A stretch of DNA of 64,000 bases from an uncultured bacterium (GTDB lineage Bacteria > Margulisbacteria > Marinamargulisbacteria > SXXA01). This document shows positions 19,667 through 28,695 of the stretch, in pieces. Made by a program: the position numbers and the translations under genes. Each line of letters starts with the position of its first letter. Positions within the stretch are counted from its first letter, which is position 1. Location of the stretch: assembly GCA_903864835.1 (NCBI GenBank), contig CAIPHK010000015.1:124001-188000 (forward strand), written 5' to 3'. Below the pieces are notes generated by a model. The model was not told the DNA's origin, made no database searches, and saw only the letters and a list, made by a program, of their open reading frames with translations.

Positions 19667-20071
19667 TTAGGATTCGATCGCGTTTCGTTGGCCTTTTTCT
19701 ATTCGACACACCGCGTCGATACCGCCCCGGGTGTTGTATTTGGTGGTAATTGATAGATATGCAGGGTTGAGAAATTGAAATAAATCTTGAAAAAGTCGAT
19801 TCGTCGCGGGTTCTTGATAGATCCCGACATTGCGGTATGACACCAAGTAGTACTTCAGAGATTTTAATTCCACACAATGAAGATGGGGGACATACTCAAT
19901 AGTAAGCGTTCCGTAATCGGGCAATCCGGAAAATGGGCAGACACAGGACCATTCACTCGTTTCGTATGTAATAAACTGCCGCTCCCCAACATAGGGGAAC
20001 AGTTCGAGGTAATCACACCGGATTCCTTCCTCGCCAACAAAGGGAAGTCTAAGGCCTTCAGCAACCGCCAT
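19667..20071 (-). CDS. queF: NADPH-dependent preQ0 reductase QueF
   Basis: A 134-residue short-form QueF (YkvM type). The nucleophile is Cys45 in C-P-F-S-G-L-P-D-Y-G, with Asp52 as the acid and the E68-L-K-S-L-K block that binds NADPH. It reduces preQ0 to preQ1 in queuosine synthesis. queC lies 800 bases away on the other strand, on the far side of an initiator tRNA. The start ATG lacks a strong ribosome binding site; an AT-rich stretch upstream may hold the promoter. Confidence 0.93.
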   Translation of the reverse strand: MAVAEGLRLPFVGEEGIRCDYLELFPYVGERQFITYETSEWSCVCPFSGLPDYGTLTIEYVPHLHCVELKSLKYYLVSYRNVGIYQEPATNRLFQDLFQFLNPAYLSITTKYNTRGGIDAVCRIEKGQRNAIES

Positions 20072-20197
20072 AATTTCTGCTCATTTCTTTGTATATATAG
20101 AAGGGGGCTAAAATAACGACCCTTCAGGCCTCCAAAATACTACGATTTCGAAGTGTCCGCACGTCAGCATCATGGCGGCGCGCTTTTATGTTGGCGG

Positions 20198-20226
20198 TTG
20201 TGTATTGGGGTCACCTTTGATAGGAT
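20198..20226 (+). promoter_or_regulatory. Candidate promoter of the initiator tRNA gene
   Basis: TTGTGT (20198-20203), 17 bases, TAGGAT (20221-20226), about 40 bases before the tRNA. Both boxes are imperfect. Confidence 0.35.
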
Positions 20227-20267
20227 AGTTCCCCCAGGTTGCTTTTTGACTTGGTTGGGATTTACAT

Positions 20268-20342
20268 CGCGGGGTGGAGCAGTGGTAGCTTGTCGGGCTC
20301 ATAACCCGAAGGTCAGGGGTTCGAATCCTCTCCCCGCTACCA
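20268..20342 (+). tRNA. Initiator tRNA-fMet (CAU anticodon)
   Basis: A 75-base tRNA with encoded CCA. The anticodon loop is C-T-C-A-T-A-A, and three G-C pairs (GGG/CCC) adjoin it, as required in initiators. The first pair is C1-U72, a non-Watson-Crick end that marks initiator tRNA; many bacteria have C1-A72. The D loop is two bases shorter than in E. coli. A terminator follows at once, so it is a single-tRNA unit. Confidence 0.95.
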
Positions 20343-20356
20343 ACGATATTAGATTT

Positions 20357-20382
20357 AGCTCGCAGAAATGCGAGCTTTTTTT
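20357..20382 (+). terminator. Terminator of the tRNA gene
   Basis: An 8-bp stem (AGCTCGCA with TGCGAGCT) closed by a GAAA tetraloop and followed by seven T. It is a textbook rho-independent terminator. Confidence 0.92.
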
Positions 20383-20457
20383 ATTTTTATTGTCTGGCAT
20401 ATTTTTCAAAACACTCTAAAATCACCCTTTATTTTTACTTATTAATTGGAACTAAAT

Positions 20458-20892
20458 GTGAACTCCCCAACTAAAACACGTGTCCTCATTTTATGTACCG
20501 CCAACTCCTGCCGATCCCAAATGGCGGAGGGCCTCGCCAACCATCAATTTTCGGATGACTATGACGTCTTTAGCGCAGGGACTTACCCCAATATCGTAAT
20601 GCCGGAAGTGATTGCGGTACTGAAGGAAATTGGAATCGACATTTCCCACCATCGTTCAAAATCGGTCAGTGAGTTTTTTGGACAGTCGTTTGACTATGTC
20701 ATCACCGTTTGTTCCGACGCGGACCGGAATTGCCCTGCATTTCTAGGGAATGCTCACCGCATTCATTGGGGATTTGATGACCCATCGCGGGTAGCCGTTC
20801 CATACTATGGTCACGAACTCGCCCCATTTCGTGAACTGCGAGACGGAATGTTTGAAAAATTTCAGAATGACTGGATATCCACACTTTTATGA
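20458..20892 (+). CDS. arsC: Thioredoxin-coupled arsenate reductase, LMW-phosphatase fold
   Basis: A 144-residue protein from the GTG at 20458. The phosphate loop is C13-T-A-N-S-C-R19. Two further cysteines, Cys85 and Cys92, are spaced like the resolving pair of thioredoxin-dependent ArsC. That triad favours an arsenate reductase over a protein tyrosine phosphatase. An in-frame TTG at 20446 would add four residues. No ars regulator or efflux gene is nearby; the gene instead overlaps queC by four bases (ATGA), so it is coexpressed with queuosine synthesis. Confidence 0.82.
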   Translation: MNSPTKTRVLILCTANSCRSQMAEGLANHQFSDDYDVFSAGTYPNIVMPEVIAVLKEIGIDISHHRSKSVSEFFGQSFDYVITVCSDADRNCPAFLGNAHRIHWGFDDPSRVAVPYYGHELAPFRELRDGMFEKFQNDWISTLL

Positions 20893-21551
20893 AAACCGCG
20901 ACCAAGGCCCTCGTTGTATTTTCGGGGGGGCAGGATAGCACGACCTGCCTCGCTCAAGCATTGGCGGACTTTGATTCTGTCGAAACCGTAACCTTTGATT
21001 ACGGACAACGGCACGTTATTGAACTTGAACAGGCTCGTATTCTAGCCCAAATTTCTGGGGCAACGGAACATCACCAAATCGACATGCAATGGCTGGGGCG
21101 GCTTACGGAAAATTCATTAACTCGTCCCGACATTCCGATTACACATACCAATGGGCAACTCCCGAGCACATTTGTCGACGGACGCAACTTGTTTTTTTTG
21201 AGTGTTGCCGCGGTGTTGGCCAAACAACGTGGTATCCAAGTGATCTATACCGGCGTTTGCGAAACGGACTTTTCGGGGTACCCCGATTGTCGGGACTCCT
21301 TCATCCAAAGCCTCACCCAAACCCTAAAATTGGCGATCGAATATCCGTATGAAATTCGGACCCCCTTGATGTGGCTAACGAAAGCAGAAACCGTTCAGCT
21401 CATGGCCCAGCTTGGGAAGTTAGACTGGTATGCCGAAACCCACACCTGCTACGAAGGCCTGCGCCCCGCTTGCGGAAAATGCCCCGCCTGCACCCTCAGG
21501 CTCAAGGGGTTTGCCGACGCCGGCATTCCCGATCCATTACCTTACCTATAA
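20889..21551 (+). CDS. queC: 7-cyano-7-deazaguanine (preQ0) synthase QueC
   Basis: A 220-residue QueC. The ATP pyrophosphatase loop is S-G-G-Q-D-S-T-T (near residue 11), the substrate segment is F-D-Y-G-Q-R-H, and the C-terminal zinc site has four cysteines (C-Y-E-G ... A-C-G-K-C-P-A-C). It turns 7-carboxy-7-deazaguanine into preQ0, which QueF then reduces. QueD and QueE are not in the window. The gene follows the arsC-like gene with a four-base overlap. Confidence 0.96.
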   Translation: MKTATKALVVFSGGQDSTTCLAQALADFDSVETVTFDYGQRHVIELEQARILAQISGATEHHQIDMQWLGRLTENSLTRPDIPITHTNGQLPSTFVDGRNLFFLSVAAVLAKQRGIQVIYTGVCETDFSGYPDCRDSFIQSLTQTLKLAIEYPYEIRTPLMWLTKAETVQLMAQLGKLDWYAETHTCYEGLRPACGKCPACTLRLKGFADAGIPDPLPYL

Positions 21552-21625
21552 AAGAGAATCCCCGGTGCGCCACATCAGCCCATCGAACATTGTGCAGATT
21601 GTGCGTTTCACCGTAGAGCCAGGGG

Positions 21626-21653
21626 TTGATTTTACCTCGTATCAAGGTACAAT
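21626..21653 (+). promoter_or_regulatory. Promoter of the sulfite reductase gene
   Basis: TTGATT (21626-21631), 16 bases, TACAAT (21648-21653). The predicted start is near 21660, just before the inverted repeat at 21669-21691, leaving a leader of about 54 bases. Confidence 0.6.
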
Positions 21654-21668
21654 AAGGCATTATCTATA

Positions 21669-21691
21669 TACTCTATTATATTAGTAGAGTA
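21669..21691 (+). promoter_or_regulatory. Inverted-repeat operator candidate in the sulfite reductase leader
   Basis: TACTCTA (21669-21675) and TAGAGTA (21685-21691) form a perfect 7-bp inverted repeat around nine AT-rich bases. It begins about ten bases after the predicted transcription start, where a bound dimer would block elongation. The regulator is unknown; a Rrf2-type or other sulfur/iron-responsive protein is a guess. There is no U-tract, so it is not a terminator. Confidence 0.5.
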
Positions 21692-21713
21692 CCAAGTTTG
21701 GGAGCGCCAATTC

Positions 21714-24059
21714 ATGATTAAATTTTACGAACCACCGGTCGAGTTATTAGAACCCGACAAGGCCCATCTGGCCCATTCCATCGACCAATTTGTGAACGGC
21801 ACATTAAATCCAATTCAATTTCGGGCAATCCGCGTTGCATACGGCATTTATGAACAACGAAAAGAAGGCACCCATATGGTGCGTATTCGAAACCCCGCCG
21901 GAGGAATTACTCCCCGCCAAATTCGGAAATTGGGTGATATTTCCCAACGGTACGGCGCGCATGAGTACCACGTTACGACACGACAAGAAACCCAACTTCA
22001 TTACGTTGACATCAAAGATGCGATTGCCGTAATCGATGAGTTGATGACGGTGGGATTATCTTCTCGAGGTGGTGGCGGAAACACCATTCGGAATATCGTC
22101 ACTTCCTATAACGCGGGTATTTCCCCAGACGAATCATTTGATACAACGCCGTATGTCGTGTCTTTGACTGATCGATTGATTCGGGAAGCCGATTCGTGGA
22201 CCCTACCTCGGAAGTTTAAAATCGCGTTTTCGTCTGACCCCAGAGACAACGCGCACGCGTGTTTCCATTGTTTAGGATTTATCGCTCAAGTTAAAGACGG
22301 CAAAGCTGGATTTAAAGTCTATGTTGCCGGTGGAATGGGCGCGAAACCACTATTGGGCCATGTGTTATTCGACTGGGTATCCGATGACCGCGTCTACTAC
22401 GTTACCCGCGCGATCAAGACCATGTTTGACAAGCACGGAAACCGAAAAAACAAACACGAAAATCGAATCCGATTTTTGTATGAAAAACTCGGCGGAGATA
22501 CCTTCCAACGCTATGTTGAGGAAGAATATGCAGAGGCTCAAAAAGTACTCGGCCAAGAACTTGTGTTACCTCAAATTGATAACGTGGGCCAAATTCCTAA
22601 CTTTGCACCCGCCGCTGTCACTGGCCCTGAGTTTGACCAATGGAAAAGCAGATACGTATTTGCACAAAAACAACCGGGCTTGGTTTACATCAAGGTTCCG
22701 TTACACCTCGGTGACATTCTGAACGAAGATGCGGCCAAATTAGCGGATTTGCTCGAGCCATTTGGAGACAACACAGTTCGATGTTCCACTGACCAGAACC
22801 TCTACGTACGAAATATCCCTGAAGCCTACGCGGGAAATATCTATAATGGACTTCAAACGATTCGCACCCAATCGGATGCACCTCGAATGATTAGTAACAT
22901 GATCGCTTGTACCGGAGCGGCTACCTGCAAATTGGGAATCTGTTTACCTCGTGGCGCGACACCTGAAATTCAAGATCGCTTGATCAAGTCACAACTACAA
23001 CTCGACCAAATTCCTGAGCTTAAAATCCATATGTCGGGATGCCCTAATACTTGCGGCCTCCATCACGCGTCGGATCTTGGATTTTTTGGCAAAGTATCTC
23101 GAAAAGATGGCCGAATGTTACCTGCCTACTGGGTCGTTGCTGGCGCGATTCGCGAAGAAGGAAAAACTCGATTTGCACGCAAAGTGGGTGAAATTGCATC
23201 CCACGACACGCCTAACTTTGTTCACGATCTCCTGGAGCGTTATATTCCGTTGAAAGGGAACTATTCCACATTCGCTGAGTATGTCGATGACCGTGGGGAA
23301 GGCGACATCAAAGAAATTTGCGAAAAATATGCCGCGATTCCCTCTTTTGAAGAAAACAGCCAATACTTCCAAGATTGGGGAGCTGCAGATTTCTTTTCGT
23401 TAGTGGGATTGGGTAAGGCAGAATGTTCTGCCGGGATGTTCGATATGATCGACGTGGACGTAAAGAGTATTAGTGACGCAAAAAAAGCGATTGAAAATTC
23501 GACGAGTCAGGACGAGATCGACCAATCCTTAAGGAACATTGTGTTCTCCGCATCTCGAATGTTGTTGATTGCGAGAGGGATCGAAGCCTACGACGACAAC
23601 ACTGTATTTGACCAATTCATTAAACACTTTATCGAAGCCGGGTTGATTTCTGACAAGTTTAAGGACTTGGTATTTGCTGCCCGCTTAAACCACAACTCAT
23701 TTCTGAACGACCACCGAGAATTGGTCTACATGTTGGGCGATGAGATGACGAAACTATACAAGAGCATGGATGATTCCCTCCGTTTCCCGAGTGATCAGGC
23801 CAAACCAGCGGCGACAGTTGCCGCCCCGACAGATCGGACCATCAAAGATTTTCGTGGCGTAGCCTGCCCAATGAACTTTGTGAAGACAAGGCTTGCCTTA
23901 GATACGGTTGACTCGGGCAAGTTACTGGAAATTTGGCTGGATAACGGTGAGCCCATCGAGAATGTCCCTGGATCAGTTGAAAAACTGAACGAAGGCCACC
24001 AAATTGTGGAACGTGTGTCGGAAGATGGTTACTGGAAAGTATTGATCCGGAAGGGATAA
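21714..24059 (+). CDS. Siroheme sulfite/nitrite reductase fused to helical HEPN-like and TusA domains
   Basis: A 781-residue fusion. Residues 1-about 540 are a siroheme/4Fe-4S reductase with two ferredoxin-like halves. The cluster-siroheme cysteines are Cys399 and Cys405 (C-T-G-A-A-T-C) and Cys443 and Cys447 (C-P-N-T-C). Residues about 560-690 are all helical and look like a HEPN-type module. Residues about 712-781 form a TusA/SirA domain with its C-P motif (R-G-V-A-C-P-M-N-F-V-K). The family reduces sulfite or nitrite by six electrons; the neighbouring cysH, cysD and cysN point to assimilatory sulfite reduction. A TusA tail could receive the sulfide as a bound persulfide. The start has a GGGAG site nine bases upstream. 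Confidence 0.88.
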   Translation: MIKFYEPPVELLEPDKAHLAHSIDQFVNGTLNPIQFRAIRVAYGIYEQRKEGTHMVRIRNPAGGITPRQIRKLGDISQRYGAHEYHVTTRQETQLHYVDIKDAIAVIDELMTVGLSSRGGGGNTIRNIVTSYNAGISPDESFDTTPYVVSLTDRLIREADSWTLPRKFKIAFSSDPRDNAHACFHCLGFIAQVKDGKAGFKVYVAGGMGAKPLLGHVLFDWVSDDRVYYVTRAIKTMFDKHGNRKNKHENRIRFLYEKLGGDTFQRYVEEEYAEAQKVLGQELVLPQIDNVGQIPNFAPAAVTGPEFDQWKSRYVFAQKQPGLVYIKVPLHLGDILNEDAAKLADLLEPFGDNTVRCSTDQNLYVRNIPEAYAGNIYNGLQTIRTQSDAPRMISNMIACTGAATCKLGICLPRGATPEIQDRLIKSQLQLDQIPELKIHMSGCPNTCGLHHASDLGFFGKVSRKDGRMLPAYWVVAGAIREEGKTRFARKVGEIASHDTPNFVHDLLERYIPLKGNYSTFAEYVDDRGEGDIKEICEKYAAIPSFEENSQYFQDWGAADFFSLVGLGKAECSAGMFDMIDVDVKSISDAKKAIENSTSQDEIDQSLRNIVFSASRMLLIARGIEAYDDNTVFDQFIKHFIEAGLISDKFKDLVFAARLNHNSFLNDHRELVYMLGDEMTKLYKSMDDSLRFPSDQAKPAATVAAPTDRTIKDFRGVACPMNFVKTRLALDTVDSGKLLEIWLDNGEPIENVPGSVEKLNEGHQIVERVSEDGYWKVLIRKG

Positions 24060-24086
24060 CCCCTTCTTTAGCGACCATACTTCAGG

Positions 24087-24125
24087 GACCTTGAGAACGT
24101 TGGGGGGCGTTTTCGGGGTCTTTTT
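24087..24125 (+). terminator. Terminator after the sulfite reductase gene
   Basis: A 13-bp stem with G-U pairs (24087-24099 with 24108-24120, eight-base loop) followed by TTTTT. It separates this gene from cysH, which may use it as partial read-through control. Confidence 0.8.
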
Positions 24126-24164
24126 GTTTCTGCTCTGTCAATTGCCTTAGAAAGTGAATAGAAA

Positions 24165-24884
24165 ATGACGCATTCCCCATCCATTTCCGAACTCAATAAT
24201 CGCCTTCCTATTGATGATCCGGAAAAATTGCTTTACCAAATTTTCAACCAAATGGGGCCCATTACGCTGGCGTCCAGCCTGGGAGCGGAAGATCAGGTCC
24301 TTACCCATATGATCCGGAGTGCCGACTTACCGATTTCTATTTTTGTGTTGGACACCGGACGGTTACCTCAGGAAACCTATTCTGTTATGTCCAAGACACA
24401 AGACTTGTACCGCTTTAAATACCAGGTGTTTTTCCCTCAAACGGAGACCGTTCAAGCGATGGTTAGCGATCATGGGCCGAATCTCTTTTATGAATCGATC
24501 GAATTTCGAAAACAGTGCTGTGGCATCCGAAAAGTAGAGCCATTAGGCCGAGCGCTCGCAGGGAAATCGGGATGGATCACCGGACAACGCCGGGAACAAG
24601 CCATTACAAGAACCCAACTGGATGTGATCGAATGGGACGAGGCCCATGGACTTTTGAAATTCAACCCGCTTGCTGCGTGGACGACCGAGCAGGTTTGGAC
24701 CTATATCAAAACCCATTCGATCCCCTATAACATCCTTCACGACCGTGGGTTTCCTAGTATCGGATGTGCGCCCTGCACCCGAGCGGTAAAGCCAGGGGAC
24801 GACCTTCGATCCGGCCGTTGGTGGTGGGAAGATCCTGACAAAAAAGAATGTGGATTACATATCCATACAGAGGAATCACAATGA
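24165..24884 (+). CDS. cysH: Adenylyl-sulfate (APS) reductase, iron-sulfur type
   Basis: A 239-residue CysH. Four cluster cysteines are present: the pair Cys118-Cys119 and C201-A-P-C204. They mark the 4Fe-4S form that reduces APS directly to sulfite. The catalytic Cys229 sits in the C-terminal E-C-G-L-H motif, which takes electrons from thioredoxin. The substrate segment S-S-L-G-A-E-D is near residue 37. It heads the cysH-cysD-cysN-siroheme group and overlaps cysD by four bases. I find no strong ribosome binding site or -10 box immediately before the ATG. Confidence 0.95.
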   Translation: MTHSPSISELNNRLPIDDPEKLLYQIFNQMGPITLASSLGAEDQVLTHMIRSADLPISIFVLDTGRLPQETYSVMSKTQDLYRFKYQVFFPQTETVQAMVSDHGPNLFYESIEFRKQCCGIRKVEPLGRALAGKSGWITGQRREQAITRTQLDVIEWDEAHGLLKFNPLAAWTTEQVWTYIKTHSIPYNILHDRGFPSIGCAPCTRAVKPGDDLRSGRWWWEDPDKKECGLHIHTEESQ

Positions 24885-25765
24885 ACCATTTAGATCGATT
24901 GGAAGCCCAAAGTGTCTACATTTTCCGAGAAGCCTATCGAGATTTTAAACAATTGGGGATGTTATGGTCGATTGGAAAAGACAGCACCGTGTTGCTGTGG
25001 CTGGCCCGAAAAGCATTTTTTGGACACGTTCCTTTTCCATTGATTCATATTGATACCTCGTACAAAATTCCAGAAATGATCGCCTATCGGAACGAAAAGG
25101 CATTGGAATGGAATCTCAATTTGATCGTGGGTCAAAATACTGAAGCGTTGGCCAATAAACAAACGTACCCCGATGGCGCCATTGATCGAATTGCCTGCTG
25201 CCGCGCATTAAAGGCCGATGCCCTGAAACATACGTTAGACGGGACTTGGCCTCGATTACGGATGAACCATGAAACGCGCCAATTGGAGACGGATACCAAC
25301 CCCACTGCGTTTACCGGTGTTATTGTAGGCGCCCGTGCAGACGAAGAAGGAAGTCGTTCCAAAGAGCGTTATTTTTCACCCCGAAACCAAGACCACGATT
25401 GGGATGTGGCGGATCAACCCCCCGAATTTTGGAACCAATACAAAACCGATTTTGCACCGGGAACCCATGTTCGGATCCACCCGTTATTAGACTGGACCGA
25501 GTTAAATATCTGGGAATATATCGATCGCGAGAACATCCCCATTATTGATACTTATTTTGCCAAACCAGGGGGGAATCAGCGATATAGATCCCTGGGATGT
25601 TTTCCCTGCACAACACCAGTGGAATCGCCGTCACGAACGGTTAAAGAAATCATCGAAGAACTTCGGTCGGGGAAATTTGCCAATATTGCCGAACGGTCGG
25701 GACGCGCCCAAGACAAAGAAGATGGTGGGGGTCTCGAAACCCTACGACGAGAGGGGTATATGTAA
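24881..25765 (+). CDS. cysD: Sulfate adenylyltransferase small subunit
   Basis: A 294-residue CysD with the PP-loop [11 protein letters not shown] near residue 27, the [12 protein letters not shown] block and the C-terminal R-Y-R-S-L-G-C motif. With the CysN GTPase it makes APS from sulfate and ATP. The ATG at 24881 (AGAGGAA site eight bases upstream) is preferred over an in-frame start at 24848 inside cysH. The stop overlaps the cysN start by one base (TAATG). Confidence 0.96.
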   Translation: MNHLDRLEAQSVYIFREAYRDFKQLGMLWSIGKDSTVLLWLARKAFFGHVPFPLIHIDTSYKIPEMIAYRNEKALEWNLNLIVGQNTEALANKQTYPDGAIDRIACCRALKADALKHTLDGTWPRLRMNHETRQLETDTNPTAFTGVIVGARADEEGSRSKERYFSPRNQDHDWDVADQPPEFWNQYKTDFAPGTHVRIHPLLDWTELNIWEYIDRENIPIIDTYFAKPGGNQRYRSLGCFPCTTPVESPSRTVKEIIEELRSGKFANIAERSGRAQDKEDGGGLETLRREGYM

Positions 25766-27408
25766 TGGAGCGAATGAATGTTGTCATAGTCGGCCACGTT
25801 GATCACGGAAAAAGCACCTTTACCGGGCGATTACTTGCAGACACGGGATCGCTGCCCGAAGGGAAATTAGACCAAGTCAAAGCCTGGTGCGCCATCAATT
25901 CCCGTCCATTTGAATATGCATTTTTGCTGGATGCACTCAAAGACGAGCAGGCCCAAGGCGTCACCATCGACGCGGCGCGCTGTTTTTTCAAATCAGACAA
26001 ACGGCATTACATCATTATCGATGCCCCCGGCCACATCGAATTTCTAAAAAATATGATCACCGGTGCCGCACGCGCTGAAGCGGCCATCCTATTGATCGAC
26101 GCGCACGAGGGCGTTCAAGAAAACTCACGTCGGCATGGCTATATGTTGTCCATGTTGGGCATCAAACAAGTGGCCGTTTTAATCAATAAAATGGACTTGG
26201 CCAATTTTGACGAAACCGTCTTCAACCGAATCAAAGAGGAATATTCCCAATTCTTAACCTCTGTTGGGGTGAAGCCATCCGCCTGGGTTCCCGTCTGTGC
26301 GAGGGACGGAGATAATCTCATTTCTCCATCAGAGCGGATGCCCTGGTACACCGGCCTGGATGTATTGGCGGTGATGGATGCGTTTCACAAAGAACTTCCT
26401 GCAGAGAACTTGCCCTTCCGATTACCTGTCCAAGATGTGTACAAATTTACCGCTCAGGATGATGACCGCCGCATTGTCGCGGGAACGATTGTGTCTGGGA
26501 CCATCAACGAAGGGGATGAAGTCATCTTTTTACCGTCCGAAAAACGGTCCAAAATCGCCAAAATCGAAGGATTCAACGTCGACCCCCGGTCATCAATTGG
26601 CACGGATATGGCGACCGGCTTTACGCTAACCACCCAAATTTTCGTTAAACCTGGCGAAATGATGTGTAAAACCGGCGCGGCCAATAGCCACATTGGCACC
26701 CAGTTTAAAGCCAATATATTTTGGTTAGGCAAAAACCCATTGGTATTAGGGAAAAAATACAAATTAAAACTGGGATCCGCACGTGTCCAGATGGTGGTTA
26801 AAGAAATTATTAACGTCCTCAATGCTGCTGAATTGAGTTCAGAACACAAGCCCGAAGTCGGTCGTCACGAAGTGGCGGAAGTGGTGTTCCAAACCCAAAA
26901 ACCGATCGCGTTTGACACGGCTGACGGCCATCCATTGACCAGCCGATTTGTTATTGTCGATGGATACGAAATTGCGGGCGGTGGGATTGTGGTCGAAAAC
27001 AGATCCAATCGCTCAGGGTATACCGCTCGGTTAGAATTCGATTCCGATTGGCAGATGACCAGCATCGATGCCGTGAAGCGCGCCCAACGCGCGGGGCATT
27101 CCGCCGCAATCGCGATTGTGTTTGGTGCCCATGCCAATGAATTGTCGAAGGCCATCGAGACATCGCTTTTTGAGGAAAAAATCGCCGCCTATCGAATTGG
27201 TGCAACCAGCCCCCTCCAATGGGAACGATTGGTCGAAATGGCATATATTCTTGCCGATTCGGGACAAGTGGTAATTGCGGCCATTTCTGGCACATCCCAC
27301 GACGTTGTTGCCGTCAGCGACCCGTTGTCGCGGTTCCCGATTGTTCCAATTGATTCGGATCATTGCACTCCAGCGCAAGCAATTGAAGCGATACGCACCC
27401 GAATCTAA
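25765..27408 (+). CDS. cysN: Sulfate adenylyltransferase large subunit with eroded APS-kinase-like tail
   Basis: A 547-residue protein. Residues 1-about 420 are an EF-Tu-like GTPase ([19 protein letters not shown]) that drives CysD. The remaining roughly 130 residues follow the pattern of APS kinase CysC, which is fused to CysN in many bacteria. Here the P-loop is replaced by F-G-A-H-A-N-E-L-S (about 453-461), and the D-G-D-N-V-R region is absent. The kinase half is therefore probably inactive and also shorter than normal. This fits a pathway with APS-type CysH that needs no PAPS. The CysC relationship is my inference from the helix pattern L-F-E-E-K-I-A-A-Y and [10 protein letters not shown]. 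Confidence 0.93.
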   Translation: MERMNVVIVGHVDHGKSTFTGRLLADTGSLPEGKLDQVKAWCAINSRPFEYAFLLDALKDEQAQGVTIDAARCFFKSDKRHYIIIDAPGHIEFLKNMITGAARAEAAILLIDAHEGVQENSRRHGYMLSMLGIKQVAVLINKMDLANFDETVFNRIKEEYSQFLTSVGVKPSAWVPVCARDGDNLISPSERMPWYTGLDVLAVMDAFHKELPAENLPFRLPVQDVYKFTAQDDDRRIVAGTIVSGTINEGDEVIFLPSEKRSKIAKIEGFNVDPRSSIGTDMATGFTLTTQIFVKPGEMMCKTGAANSHIGTQFKANIFWLGKNPLVLGKKYKLKLGSARVQMVVKEIINVLNAAELSSEHKPEVGRHEVAEVVFQTQKPIAFDTADGHPLTSRFVIVDGYEIAGGGIVVENRSNRSGYTARLEFDSDWQMTSIDAVKRAQRAGHSAAIAIVFGAHANELSKAIETSLFEEKIAAYRIGATSPLQWERLVEMAYILADSGQVVIAAISGTSHDVVAVSDPLSRFPIVPIDSDHCTPAQAIEAIRTRI

Positions 27409-28041
27409 ATGGAATATTACCCGCTTTTTCTTGATATTAAAGCCCGCCCCATTCTGATCATTGGGGGCGGGAATATCGCTTTGGAGAAAATTCAAAACTT
27501 ACTTAAGGCAGGGGCCGCCATTACTGTGATTTCCCCTGAAATCAGTACCAGTATTCGTCGATTTAACCGACGACTCACCTTGATAGAGCGCCCATTTGAA
27601 ATGTCCGATATTTCCGAAAAATATCTACTCATTTTTGCGGCAACCGGCGAATCTACATTAAATGCGGCGGTTTCGAAAGAGTGCCTCGGCCGGCGAATAC
27701 TGTGTAATACGGTGGATGAACCGGCCTTTTGCCACTATATCATTCCCGCCATACTCCGGCGCGGTGCCATCACTGTGGCAGTGTCCACTTCGGGCGTCAG
27801 CCCATTTATGGCAAGGGAAATCAAAGATAGACTGAAACAAATCGTGGGACCGGAATACACGGTACTCAGTCGAATTTTAAAAAAATATCGAACATCGATT
27901 AAAGCACGATTTAATTCATTTCAGGAACGGCTCGCATTTTGGCGCGTATTTTTTGATTCAAATCCGATTCAAATGATCCAAGATGGCGAACGGATCGCAG
28001 TAGAAAAAAAACTCACCCCAAACGAAATTTCCCACAGATAA
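27409..28041 (+). CDS. Precorrin-2 dehydrogenase / sirohydrochlorin ferrochelatase (CysG N-terminal type)
   Basis: A 210-residue protein of the Met8/SirC/CysG-N family. It opens Y-Y-P-L-F-L-D-I with a Rossmann loop G-G-G-N-I-A-L-E-K, then N-T-V-D-E-P and the S-T-S-G-V-S-P block. The family oxidises precorrin-2 to sirohydrochlorin and inserts iron to give siroheme. The methyltransferase half is a separate gene 26 kb away (54400-55179). It abuts cysN directly (TAA then ATG), so siroheme supply is coupled to the reductase operon. Confidence 0.9.
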   Translation: MEYYPLFLDIKARPILIIGGGNIALEKIQNLLKAGAAITVISPEISTSIRRFNRRLTLIERPFEMSDISEKYLLIFAATGESTLNAAVSKECLGRRILCNTVDEPAFCHYIIPAILRRGAITVAVSTSGVSPFMAREIKDRLKQIVGPEYTVLSRILKKYRTSIKARFNSFQERLAFWRVFFDSNPIQMIQDGERIAVEKKLTPNEISHR

Positions 28042-28200
28042 AGGCCAGCGCTTTGCCTTTTCTGCCGAATCCATCGCTAAAAATGTACGTTCAACATCAT
28101 CCACAGAACCGGACCGAACCAAGATAAGCAACTCTTTGAACGCGGGATCTTTCTGAGGAGCGACCGAAAACACAGTAAGAAAACTTTTCGCCCCTACGGG

Positions 28201-28659
28201 TTAATACTGGCGAACCGCGCGATCGGTTTCGCGCTTAACTTCGCGCTCTTTAATCGCATGGCGTTTATCATGAAGTTTTTTGGACTTCGCGAGCCCCACT
28301 TCAAGCTTCAAAATGTTTTTTGAAAAATATAGATGTAAGGGAACGATGGTAAATCCCTTTTCGGCCGTCTTTTCTTTCCATTTTATGATTTGCCGACGGT
28401 GAAGGAGGAGCTTCCGATTTCGACGCGGCTCAATTTTTTCGTGGGCAATTTTGTCATATTCTTGGATATGACAATTCATCAACCACATTTCGCCTTTATC
28501 AACATGCGCGAACGAGGAATTAATCGTTACGTGCCCGGCCCGAATCGATTTGATTTCAGGGCCCTTTAAAACAATCCCCGCTTCGAGTCGATCGATAATT
28601 TCGTAATCGAAAAAGGCGCGTTTATTACTGGCTACAATTTTACGAGGTTGGTCGGTCAT
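28201..28659 (-). CDS. smpB: SsrA-binding protein SmpB
   Basis: A 152-residue SmpB with the N-K-R-A-F-F-D-Y-E-I opening, K-G-P-E-I-K-S-I-R-A-G, and the basic C-terminal tail K-K-L-H-D-K-R. SmpB carries tmRNA to stalled ribosomes. The gene follows the HAD gene by 15 bases but also has its own leaderless-type promoter. The tmRNA gene is not in the 159 bases between this gene and 28041; that stretch holds no feature I can name. Confidence 0.95.
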   Translation of the reverse strand: MTDQPRKIVASNKRAFFDYEIIDRLEAGIVLKGPEIKSIRAGHVTINSSFAHVDKGEMWLMNCHIQEYDKIAHEKIEPRRNRKLLLHRRQIIKWKEKTAEKGFTIVPLHLYFSKNILKLEVGLAKSKKLHDKRHAIKEREVKRETDRAVRQY

Positions 28660-28665
28660 TGAAAC

Positions 28666-28695
28666 AATGTACGGTTATCCCGGCGGCAAAATCAA
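28666..28695 (-). promoter_or_regulatory. Leaderless-type promoter of smpB
   Basis: TTGATT (28690-28695), 18 bases, TACATT (28666-28671). The -10 box ends six bases before the ATG at 28659 and there is no ribosome binding site. Confidence 0.5.

Noticed and set aside
19877-20116. 79-codon plus-strand frame opposite queF
   Set aside because: It is the antisense shadow of queF, and queF keeps all its catalytic residues.
27958-28173. 71-codon frame opposite the siroheme gene end
   Set aside because: It overlaps the siroheme gene by 84 bases and has no ribosome binding site; kept only as a low-interest note.
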